A stretch of DNA of 10,181 nt, taken from the NCBI GenBank assembly GCA_964523735.1, contig CAZFYZ010000127.1, positions 1 through 10,181 of the forward strand. Direction: 5' to 3'. The first letter of the stretch is position 1, and every line of letters starts with the position of its first letter. Origin of the DNA: CAZFYZ01 sp964523735. GTDB lineage: Bacteria; Armatimonadota; UBA5829. Below, piece after piece: positions 4,374 to 10,181 of this stretch. The notes under the pieces were generated by a model. That model made no database searches. It was not told the DNA's origin and was given only the letters and a program-made list of their open reading frames with translations. Made by a program: the position numbers and the translations under genes.

Positions 4374-6013
4374 ACACCCTCTACTACGGTGACAACCTGG
4401 AGATCCTACGCCTGCACGTAGCCGACGAGTCTGTCGACCTCGTCTACCTTGACCCGCCATTCAACTCTAACGCCACCTACAACGTGCTATTCGCTGAACA
4501 TGATGGGACCAGGGCTGCCGCTCAGATCAAGGCGTTCGGGGACACCTGGGCGTGGGATCAGGGGGCGGCCCTTTCCTATCAAGAGGTGGTGGAATGTGGG
4601 GGCAAGCTCTCCCAGGCGATGCAGGCATTCCGAACGTTCCTCGGAGAGAGCAATCTGCTGGCGTATCTGGCTATGATGGCACCCCGCCTGGTCGAGCTAC
4701 GGCGCGTTCTAAAGCCCACAGGCTGCATTTTCCTTCACTGCGACCCGACAGCCAGTCATTACCTGAAGATGCTGATGGACGCCGTGTTCGATCCGTCCAA
4801 TTTCCGCAATGAGATTGTCTGGAAGAGACAGACCGCGCACAGCGACGCGAGACACAAGTTCTGCGATGTAAGCGACACTATCCTGTTCTACAGTAAGAGC
4901 AGAGCATTCCGGTTCCGTCCTCAGTATGGCCAACACGACCCTGTCTATGTAGAGAAGTTCTATCGTCACGACGATGGAGACGGAAGAGGCCCGTATCAGT
5001 TGGCTGATATGGCTAGCCCTAACCCACGCCCCAATATGATGTATGAGTGGCTGGGGTTCCCGTGCCCGGCTAAGGGATGGCGTTACCAGCTTGAGACAAT
5101 GCAGGGACTCCATGATGAGGGCCGGATATGGTATCCACAAAAGGACGGCACCTATGACCACTCGCGCAGGCCGCGTCTGAAGCGCTATCTAAGTGAACAG
5201 GAAGGGTCGATAGTCACGAACGTCTGGACAGACATTACCCCCCTACACGCGGTAACGGCCGAACATCTGGGGTACCCGACACAGAAACCAGAAACGTTGT
5301 TAGAACGCATCGTCAAAGCCGGCAGTGACAAAGGTGATGTTGTTCTTGATCCTTTCTGCGGTTGTGGAACTACCATAGCCGCAGCTGAGAAACTCGGTCG
5401 GAGTTGGTTAGGAATTGATATCACACACCTGGCAATGACACTGATAAAGCACAGGCTTCAGCATTCCTGCGGTGAGGCGATTAGTCAGGCCTACCGAGTG
5501 ATCGGAGAGCCAGTTTCTCTTCCTGATGCGCAGACGTTAGCGACCAACGACCCATATCAGTTCCAGTGGTGGGCATTGGGTCTGGTCGGAGCAAGACCTG
5601 TGGAGCAGAAGAAGGGCTCCGACAAGGGCATAGACGGGCGACTATACTTCCACGATGATCCCACCAGTGGCGATACGAAGCAAATCATCTTTTCCGTCAA
5701 AGCTGGACACACGAACGTGACTCACTTGCGCGACCTTCGCGGGGTCCTTGACCGAGAGAAGGCAGAGATCGGCGTACTGATCACGATGCAATCTCCTACG
5801 AAGCCCATGCGGACAGAGGCGGCAAGCGCCGGCTTCTACGAGAGAGCCTGGGGCCGCACCAAGCATCCACGGATACAGATTCTCACGGTGGAGGATCTAC
5901 TCGGCGGAGCGAACGTAGACTACCCGCCGTGGAGCGGCAACGTCACGTTCACGAGGGCCCGTAGGCACGAGGCAGAGTCGGCGAACTATGAGCTGGAACT
6001 CGAGACTCAGTAG
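4370..6013 (+). CDS. Beta-class DNA methyltransferase fused to a C-terminal Mrr/PD-(D/E)xK-like nuclease domain (547 aa)
   Basis: Predicted to methylate an exocyclic amine (N6-adenine or N4-cytosine) in DNA using S-adenosylmethionine. DPPF (28-31) is catalytic motif IV, near the N terminus. YPTQKPETLLERIVKA (302-317) leads into motif I, DPFCGCGTT (327-335), the SAM site. Motif IV before motif I is the beta-class order seen in type III Mod and many type II enzymes. The middle (150-300) holds the presumed target-recognition region. After 395 a second domain follows, with GSDKGIDG (416-423) and IIFSVKAG (439-446): D422 and K444 fit a PD-(D/E)xK core of the Mrr kind, with Ser in place of the usual Glu/Gln. 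The C-terminal stretch after 515 matches the DYPP ending seen in this fused family. It may be a one-polypeptide restriction-modification enzyme, or a methylase with a regulatory nuclease-like tail. Methylase call certain; nuclease call likely. Confidence 0.9.
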   Translation: MNTLYYGDNLEILRLHVADESVDLVYLDPPFNSNATYNVLFAEHDGTRAAAQIKAFGDTWAWDQGAALSYQEVVECGGKLSQAMQAFRTFLGESNLLAYLAMMAPRLVELRRVLKPTGCIFLHCDPTASHYLKMLMDAVFDPSNFRNEIVWKRQTAHSDARHKFCDVSDTILFYSKSRAFRFRPQYGQHDPVYVEKFYRHDDGDGRGPYQLADMASPNPRPNMMYEWLGFPCPAKGWRYQLETMQGLHDEGRIWYPQKDGTYDHSRRPRLKRYLSEQEGSIVTNVWTDITPLHAVTAEHLGYPTQKPETLLERIVKAGSDKGDVVLDPFCGCGTTIAAAEKLGRSWLGIDITHLAMTLIKHRLQHSCGEAISQAYRVIGEPVSLPDAQTLATNDPYQFQWWALGLVGARPVEQKKGSDKGIDGRLYFHDDPTSGDTKQIIFSVKAGHTNVTHLRDLRGVLDREKAEIGVLITMQSPTKPMRTEAASAGFYERAWGRTKHPRIQILTVEDLLGGANVDYPPWSGNVTFTRARRHEAESANYELELETQ

Positions 6014-6027
6014 GCGAGGTGTTGGAT

Positions 6028-6144
6028 ATGGGAATTGGACCATCTGAACTTCTAATCATCGGCGGCGTATTGACCGTAGCCGCAGTTACCGTCTACATCT
6101 TGTGGCTCGGGATCTCCGCGCTAAGGAAGTATCTGAAGAGCTAA
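6028..6144 (+). CDS. Micro-membrane protein with TatA-like N terminus (38 aa)
   Basis: ATG at 6028 with GAGGT seven bases upstream, 14 bases after the methyltransferase stop. The product begins MGIGPSELLIIGGVLTVAAV, carries one hydrophobic helix (about 7-31) and ends with a basic amphipathic tail (SALRKYLKS). The first ten residues closely resemble the start of TatA/TatE (MGIGPxELLII). However, the helix is longer than in TatA and the FG hinge and long amphipathic helix are missing, so this is not a normal Tat component. Its stop codon overlaps the next start (TAATG). The function is unknown. It is probably translated together with its neighbours from the lysogeny transcript. Confidence 0.65.
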   Translation: MGIGPSELLIIGGVLTVAAVTVYILWLGISALRKYLKS

Positions 6145-6233
6145 TGGCACGCTTCCGACTCGCGCCCCTGGACACAATGATGATCATCATAACCGCCGCG
6201 CTCGTGGTGGCATTCGTCCGGTCTCTGTTGTGA
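6144..6233 (+). CDS. Micro-membrane protein (29 aa)
   Basis: ATG at 6144 overlaps the stop of the previous micro-gene (TAATG). Its own TGA (6231-6233) overlaps the recombinase GTG (6230). The product begins MARFRLAPLDTMMIIITAAL and ends VVAFVRSLL. It is a short basic N terminus, one hydrophobic helix from about 10 to 25, and a single Arg near the end. There is no strong ribosome binding site, so expression would depend on coupling to the upstream gene. The role is unknown. A chain of overlapping starts and stops on both sides is the main reason to accept so short a gene. Confidence 0.6.
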   Translation: MARFRLAPLDTMMIIITAALVVAFVRSLL

Positions 6234-7918
6234 GTTTATCTGACCTCCTCCAGCCCCGGCACAGTCCCGCTCGCCAGCCCGCCCGCGAATGCGCCAGAGC
6301 CTATGTGCGCGTCTCGCACGAGCGATCGGCAGAGAAGGCCATCAGCCCCGAGACCCAGCGCCGGCGTATCGAGTCTTACGCCCGCGGGCAAGGCTACGAA
6401 ATCATCGAGTGGTATACCGACCTCGCTCGCTCAGCTTTCCACGACGATGACCGGCCGGAGTTCGACCGGATGCTCAGAGACGCGCAAGCAGACCCGTCGA
6501 CCTCGGTGATCCTCGTCTTCCGCTATGACCGCTTCTCGAGATCGTGGGCAGCTCCCGGTCAACAACAAGCGCTGCTTCGCGCCGGTGTCAGGATCGAATC
6601 CGCAGAAGAAGGCTACTACGACCCGGATAGCGAGACCGGCGCCATTATGATGCCGCTCACCTGGTCGCTCAATCGCCTGTTTTCCATCAAGCTCCGCAAC
6701 GTCACCATCCCCAACATGAAGACGAACTTCGAGCAGCGGGATCCGGAGACAGGCTGGGCGTATAAGAACGGCGGGCACGCGCAGTGGGGATACAAGCCAC
6801 ACCGAATCCCAATCGGGCGCAACCGTCACGGCCACGACCTGCACAAACTGATCTGGCTACTGGACGATACCCAGGTGGCCGGCAAGCCCGTCCACGAATG
6901 GGCCAGGACGATGCTTGTGGAGTGGCGACTTGGAGAGAAGGTAGGATACGATCGGATTGCGGAACGCCTCACGAAGCTACACATCCCTACCCCGCTTGGT
7001 CGATCAGCGTGGTCAATGTCGTCAATCCAATCACTCATCGGGGATTGGCCGCGCCTCTACCAGTATGCTGGCTACGCTTTTTGGAACCGAGAGGACTGCA
7101 CCGATAAAGGAAAGCGCCGACAGCGCGACCCGTCGGAGTGGATCGTCGTGCCGAACGCTCACCCCGCGATCATCACCGAAGCAGAGGCCGACGCTATATG
7201 GGGCATCGTGTCTGAGCAGAAGCGCGCCACTCACGGGCGGACGGCGGAGATGAGCCGTTGGGCACTCTCGGGAGGGTTCCTGAAGTGTGGTCATTGTGGG
7301 GCAAACTTCGCGGGATCGGTCGTCAGAGGGAGAGACTACTACGTGTGCGGGAGCCATCTCTACCGCAGGGGCGGCGATTGCGTAAAGCCTGCCTGGTATA
7401 TCCCCAGGGAGGACATCGAGGCCACTCTGCTGAGGCGTATCACCAAGCTGCTTGCGAAGCACGCCGGCGACCTGTCCGAGTGGATAGCAGAGGCGAATGA
7501 CGCGGCCCAAGAGGAATGGCGGGTTATCCAGAAGACAGTCAAGGAGCGAGCCCGGAGGATAGCACAGAGGGAGCGCGAACTGGTGAATCTTGCAGATGCG
7601 ATGGCTCAGGCAGGCCCAACACCGGAACTGGTCGAGCGGACGCGGGAGGCACGGGCAGATATCGAGAGGCTGCAGCGTATCGACAGGATCGAGCAACCGC
7701 CAAGAATAGACGCGGCGGCCATCGAGGCGCTCGCTGCACGGGTGGAGAGTGCGAGTCAGGACAGCGAGGCGCGGAGGATGCTGATTCAGCAGTTCCGCCC
7801 GGAGATCATTGCAGACCCAGTGAAGAGACAACTCGAGGGGCAGATTGACGATCCACGCTCGTTGCTCGCGAATGACATGGCGGCGCCAACGGGAGTCGAA
7901 CCCGTCCTTCGGCCTTGA
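6230..7918 (+). CDS. Large serine recombinase (site-specific integrase, 562 aa)
   Basis: Catalyses integration and excision of the element by concerted double-strand cleavage through a 5'-phosphoserine. The catalytic domain shows AYVRVS (24-29, nucleophile S29), SPETQRRRIE (39-48) and VFRYDRFSRS (96-105, with R101 and R104). A recombinase domain follows (about 180-330, with GGHAQWGYKPHRIP). Next comes a zinc ribbon (C353, C356, C373, C384) and an Arg/Glu-rich coiled coil (about 425-520), the order expected of large serine integrases. The length is typical. GTG at 6230 overlaps the upstream stop (GTGA) with no clear ribosome binding site. The last 12 codons plus part of residue 550 lie in tRNA-Glu, and TGA falls in its anticodon loop, so the C terminus may be supplied partly by the attachment site. 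No terminator follows. Confidence 0.95.
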   Translation: MSLSDLLQPRHSPARQPARECARAYVRVSHERSAEKAISPETQRRRIESYARGQGYEIIEWYTDLARSAFHDDDRPEFDRMLRDAQADPSTSVILVFRYDRFSRSWAAPGQQQALLRAGVRIESAEEGYYDPDSETGAIMMPLTWSLNRLFSIKLRNVTIPNMKTNFEQRDPETGWAYKNGGHAQWGYKPHRIPIGRNRHGHDLHKLIWLLDDTQVAGKPVHEWARTMLVEWRLGEKVGYDRIAERLTKLHIPTPLGRSAWSMSSIQSLIGDWPRLYQYAGYAFWNREDCTDKGKRRQRDPSEWIVVPNAHPAIITEAEADAIWGIVSEQKRATHGRTAEMSRWALSGGFLKCGHCGANFAGSVVRGRDYYVCGSHLYRRGGDCVKPAWYIPREDIEATLLRRITKLLAKHAGDLSEWIAEANDAAQEEWRVIQKTVKERARRIAQRERELVNLADAMAQAGPTPELVERTREARADIERLQRIDRIEQPPRIDAAAIEALAARVESASQDSEARRMLIQQFRPEIIADPVKRQLEGQIDDPRSLLANDMAAPTGVEPVLRP

Positions 7919-7919
7919 A
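7878..7919. other. Predicted attachment site of the element (tRNA-Glu 3' half)
   Basis: The recombinase reading frame overlaps the tRNA from the CCA end to the anticodon. Mobile elements often integrate in tRNA 3' halves and restore them. Use of a tRNA by a serine rather than a tyrosine recombinase is less common. The crossover dinucleotide cannot be told from one junction; the other end is not in the window. Confidence 0.55.
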
Positions 7920-7952
7920 AGAGCCGTGTGCTAACCGATGCACCATGGCGCC
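7878..7952 (-). tRNA. tRNA-Glu (anticodon UUC)
   Basis: Minus-strand cloverleaf: acceptor GGCGCCA (7952-7946) pairs fully with TGGCGCC (7888-7882); discriminator G and encoded CCA end at 7878. The D arm is GTGC/GCAC around ATCGGTTA. The anticodon stem CGGCT/GGCCG encloses CTTTCAA, giving UUC. A four-base variable region (AAGG) follows, and the T arm ACGGG/CCCGT encloses TTCGACT. The anticodon is at 7919-7917. The gene runs toward the mobile element, which has its integrase end inside the tRNA 3' half. The match of every stem suggests the tRNA is intact and functional after insertion. Confidence 0.95.
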
Positions 7953-7962
7953 GCGCTGATAT

Positions 7963-7991
7963 ATTCTACCAGATTGCAATCACACGATCAA
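7963..7991 (-). promoter_or_regulatory. Promoter of tRNA-Glu
   Basis: Minus-strand TTGATC (7991-7986), a 17-base spacer and TAGAAT (7968-7963), ending 11 bases before the tRNA 5' end. The predicted start near 7956 gives a very short leader. Both hexamers lie on the host side of the junction. Confidence 0.65.
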
Positions 7992-8010
7992 GCATCGGCT
8001 GCAAATCCTC

Positions 8011-8039
8011 TTGACAGGCTTTCAGTGCTGAGGTAAACT
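8011..8039 (+). promoter_or_regulatory. Promoter of the SGNH hydrolase gene
   Basis: A perfect TTGACA (8011-8016), a 17-base spacer and TAAACT (8034-8039). The predicted start near 8046 leaves about 20 bases to the GTG at 8066. It is divergent from the tRNA promoter and independent of the element. Confidence 0.65.
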
Positions 8040-8065
8040 CGCGCCAAGAGGGGAGGCGGAGGCCA

Positions 8066-9268
8066 GTGGGTCCCGCAGAAAGGTTTGATTCAATGTCTAT
8101 GTGTTCGTCCTTTGTTTTCGCCAGCTCGCTTCTGGTTGTCGGCCAGCTTCTGTGTGCGCCTTGCCTGGGGGACGTGATCCCCTGCGACAATGCAAACATG
8201 GGCTTGGCGCCCTACGTCTGGAAGATGACGGGCTCCGGCTCAAGCGCGAAAGCAGAGGCTGCACTGCCGGGCGCCTATTTCAAGACGATCGTCAACGGGA
8301 CAGCATCTGTCGGTCTCGTGGTCGACGGCAACGGCAATACAGGTTGCCCTGCGGGATCAATGCCGATCATCGATGTCTCAGTTGATGACGGGCCTTTCAC
8401 AAAGACCCAGCTTACCGAGCAGGGAAAGGTCTACACGTTCGCGTTGGCCAGCGGGCTGGATGCGAGCAAGCCTCACCGAGTGTCAGTCTACATGCGCGCG
8501 ACCGGCCTCGTGCCAAATCGCTGGAAGGGATCGGAGACCCACCTGCGGATTATCGGCCTGGAGGTAGACAAGGGCGGCACGTTGAGTGCTCACCCGAAGC
8601 GGCCGAGACTGGCGATGGGATTTGGTGACTCGATCACCGAGGGCGTCGGGGTAGATGCAGTGTTCACCGGGTGGGATGATGTTACGCCCAACAACGCGCG
8701 GGGGTCCTGGTTCCCGTTCGTCGCACAGGCACTCGATTGTGAGTACGGTCAGCTCGGCTCTGCCGGTCAGGGCTTGCTCAAGCCGATGGAAATGCCTCCA
8801 CTCACCCAGACCTGGGACCATTTTGACCCGGATACCTCCCGGCTCACCAATGGCAAGCTGATCCCCGAGCCGGACTACGTGTTCTGCAATATGGGCACGA
8901 ACGATTACTATCTGAAGGACAACGAGTACGCCACTCTGGATATCACAGAGGCCTATACCACCTGGATAAACTCGGTTCGGGCTGCCTGCCCCAAGACCCA
9001 CATCTTCTGCGTCGTTCCGGCGTCAGGCGTGCACCGGGAGACCATCAACAAGGTCGTCAACTCATTCAGGAACAAGGACAGGCGGGTCCACATTATCGAT
9101 ATTGCGTCGCTGAACGACGTCCTAACCATCAAGGGAGTGCCTACCAGCATGGCTTACGATGGGGTGCATCCGTCTCTCTATGGCGAGGGAATGTTCGGCG
9201 CTTCGATAGCAAGGGAAGCGGCTTACCAGTTGCCCCGCTTGATCTTCCGCACTCAGGGCGGCCGGTAG
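8066..9268 (+). CDS. Exported SGNH/GDSL-family hydrolase (esterase), 400 aa
   Basis: Probably removes acyl groups (for example acetyl from polysaccharides) in the periplasm or outside the cell; the substrate is not known. A hydrophobic signal segment spans about 13-35 (SFVFASSLLVVGQLLCAPCL). Residues 45-175 form a beta-rich domain like the jelly-roll part of CE2-type acetylesterases. The SGNH core follows: GDSITEG (187-193, nucleophile S189), the block II glycine in GSAGQG (231-236), GTND (277-280, N279) and DGVHPS (365-370, D365 and H368). GTG at 8066 has GGAGG nine bases upstream and places an Arg before the hydrophobic core; ATG at 8093 (AAAGG nine bases upstream) is the alternative. It is likely a host gene, because it lies beyond the tRNA and has its own promoter. 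Confidence 0.88.
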   Translation: MGPAERFDSMSMCSSFVFASSLLVVGQLLCAPCLGDVIPCDNANMGLAPYVWKMTGSGSSAKAEAALPGAYFKTIVNGTASVGLVVDGNGNTGCPAGSMPIIDVSVDDGPFTKTQLTEQGKVYTFALASGLDASKPHRVSVYMRATGLVPNRWKGSETHLRIIGLEVDKGGTLSAHPKRPRLAMGFGDSITEGVGVDAVFTGWDDVTPNNARGSWFPFVAQALDCEYGQLGSAGQGLLKPMEMPPLTQTWDHFDPDTSRLTNGKLIPEPDYVFCNMGTNDYYLKDNEYATLDITEAYTTWINSVRAACPKTHIFCVVPASGVHRETINKVVNSFRNKDRRVHIIDIASLNDVLTIKGVPTSMAYDGVHPSLYGEGMFGASIAREAAYQLPRLIFRTQGGR

Positions 9269-9297
9269 AAGAGAGAATCAAGACACTGGCGCATTTC

Positions 9298-9320
9298 GGG
9301 GCGGAGGGATTCTCCGCCCT
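9298..9320 (+). terminator. GC-rich hairpin after the hydrolase gene
   Basis: GGGCGGAG (9299-9306) pairs perfectly with CTCCGCCC (9312-9319) around a five-base loop, 30 bases after the stop codon. There is no T-run afterwards, so it may be a weak or factor-assisted terminator, or a stabilising 3' hairpin. Confidence 0.5.
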
Positions 9321-9384
9321 ACTGCCTTAGTAGCCAATTGGTATACATTGCACCTCGACCTCTACCCATAGAAAGGGCCAACTG

Positions 9385-10181
9385 ATGATGACTCCCTCTC
9401 TCACGCAATCCTCGTGGCTGCTAAGGCTGAGCTTGTCACTACTGGCGCTGCTTCTGGCTTGCGGCGCTTGGGCAGCAGTTCCTGATTTCCACTGCACCCC
9501 ACCCCAACTCTGGCAATCAGACTTCGGCGCACCTCCTCGCACACCATTTGTGGGTGATGCTGATGGTGACGGCTATGGTGATCTTCTCTGCCTCTGGCCG
9601 GAAGGTGACTGCGTCATCGACGTCAGCATCAATGCCAACGGTGAAAAAGCGATCTGGGGGGAGCAGGCACGTAGAGAGTTTGGCAAGAACGGACTATGCG
9701 CGACGTGCGGCAGGTTCACCGATGAGAAGAGTGTTGGAGTGCTTGGTGTGATGGCCGATGGTTCTGTCCGTCTTGCGCATGGGTTCGATTCGGCAACCAC
9801 AAGATACCTTAGAGATGATGTGATCGGCAAGCTGCCCGAGCCGGTGAAGAAGCCGACAAGAATGGCCGCCGGAGACTTAGACGGAGACGGCTGCGCCGAG
9901 GCACTCGCGGTCACGGCAGACGGCACTGTCCACCTGGTAGACGTGAACGCGCAGGAGCCTGCGAGAAGCTCGATCACGAGAATCGGGCGCATTGCAGCTG
10001 GCGCGACAGCCGTGACTGTAGGCGACTTCAGCGGAACGGGGCATCTGGACCTGGTCTATCTTGACCAGAAAGGACAAGTCCTCAGATGCTCCGTGTCCTC
10101 ACAGGCGCTGGGGAAGCCGACCAGGCTCGCCAGAGCAACAAACGGCCCTGAGCTTGTGGCGGCTCACCTGGACGATGACAG
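9385..10181 (+). CDS. Exported FG-GAP/VCBS-repeat-like protein, partial (265 codons visible)
   Basis: The frame is open from ATG at 9385 (second ATG at 9388) to the end of the window, with AAAGGG upstream. A signal peptide is clear: MTPS..SWLLRLSLSLLALLLACGAWA, with a likely cut after Ala30. The LLAC at 23-26 could also serve as a lipobox. Repeats with the calcium-loop pattern DxDGDG follow: FVGDADGDGYGDLL (55-68), MAAGDLDGDGCAEAL (160-174), VTVGDFSGTGHLDLV (210-224), and the start of another near 259. This is the spacing of FG-GAP/VCBS beta-propeller blades, found in surface and secreted proteins of many environmental bacteria. Ligand and role are unknown. Lying 116 bases after the hydrolase, it could be co-transcribed with it. 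Confidence 0.85.
   Translation, partial: MMTPSLTQSSWLLRLSLSLLALLLACGAWAAVPDFHCTPPQLWQSDFGAPPRTPFVGDADGDGYGDLLCLWPEGDCVIDVSINANGEKAIWGEQARREFGKNGLCATCGRFTDEKSVGVLGVMADGSVRLAHGFDSATTRYLRDDVIGKLPEPVKKPTRMAAGDLDGDGCAEALAVTADGTVHLVDVNAQEPARSSITRIGRIAAGATAVTVGDFSGTGHLDLVYLDQKGQVLRCSVSSQALGKPTRLARATNGPELVAAHLDDD

Larger units (their letters stand above)
1..7952. mobile_element. Right part of an integrated element (probable prophage), junction at tRNA-Glu
   Basis: A serine recombinase gene abuts and enters the 3' end of a tRNA-Glu gene, and upstream of it lie a repressor/ImmA-like pair, a divergent promoter region and a leftward block of tiny genes. This is the usual order of a temperate phage or integrative element: early genes, switch, lysogeny module, integrase, attachment site. 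Genes to the right of the tRNA look chromosomal and exported. The left end of the element lies outside the window, and no second copy of the tRNA 3' end was found by eye. No capsid, terminase, portal, tail or conjugation gene is visible, so calling it a prophage is inference. The exact crossover within the tRNA cannot be placed. Confidence 0.75.

Noticed and set aside
4709..5161. 150-codon open frame on the minus strand
   Set aside because: Antisense to the methyltransferase between its catalytic motifs; no independent support.
7031..7831. 266-codon open frame on the minus strand
   Set aside because: It lies fully inside the recombinase gene, which has clear catalytic and zinc motifs in the other strand. 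The translated sequence has no recognisable fold.
7966..8199. 77-codon open frame on the minus strand beyond the tRNA
   Set aside because: It covers both divergent promoters and overlaps the hydrolase signal peptide; no ribosome site was seen.
8483..9001. 172-codon open frame on the minus strand
   Set aside because: Antisense to the SGNH hydrolase core with its intact catalytic motifs.
1..10181. CRISPR array, rRNA or insertion sequence
   Set aside because: No regularly spaced repeats, no rRNA-like sequence and no transposase or terminal repeats were found on reading both strands.

Overview
The window looks like the right-hand end of an integrated genetic element (probably a prophage) joined to host DNA at a tRNA-Glu gene. 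It appears to come from a GC-rich (about 58%) diderm bacterium. Sigma70-type promoter hexamers, strong AGGAGG-type ribosome binding sites, a tRNA with an encoded CCA end, a secretin-type STN domain, an exported SGNH esterase and an exported FG-GAP-like protein fit a poorly studied environmental lineage. Armatimonadota, Planctomycetota and Verrucomicrobiota relatives are all possible. The phylum is a guess; nothing in the window fixes it.

Layout. (1) 1-2390 holds small genes, almost all leftward: two overlapping micro-membrane proteins (the first cut by the window edge), a 62-residue basic protein, an 80-residue coiled-coil protein, then a tight four-gene operon starting at 2390 (small helix-turn-helix protein, cysteine-rich zinc/HNH-like protein, 76-residue coiled-coil protein, 52-residue basic protein). 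One 25-residue membrane peptide at 950-1027 is on the opposite strand. (2) 2391-2533 is a divergent control region with a near-consensus leftward promoter, a weaker rightward promoter and two related 20-bp operator-like sites. (3) 2534-7918 is a rightward lysogeny-type operon: Xre/CI-like repressor, ImmA/IrrE-like metallopeptidase homologue, a membrane protein with STN-like and BamE-like domains, a fused DNA methyltransferase-nuclease, two micro-membrane proteins coupled by overlapping codons, and a large serine recombinase. (4) 7878-7952 is tRNA-Glu(UUC) on the minus strand. The recombinase frame enters the 3' end of the tRNA and stops in its anticodon loop, which marks the junction. (5) 7953-10181 is host-like: an exported SGNH/GDSL esterase with its own promoter, a hairpin, and the start of an exported FG-GAP/VCBS-like protein.

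How the parts may work together (inference): the repressor would hold the strong leftward promoter closed through the two operators and control its own rightward promoter. The ImmA-like protein would be expected to inactivate the repressor on induction, although its zinc motif reads HExxE rather than HExxH. The genes between this pair and the recombinase look like lysogen-expressed cargo: a one-polypeptide restriction-modification candidate and three membrane proteins of unknown role. No phage structural gene is visible, so phage versus other integrative element cannot be settled here.
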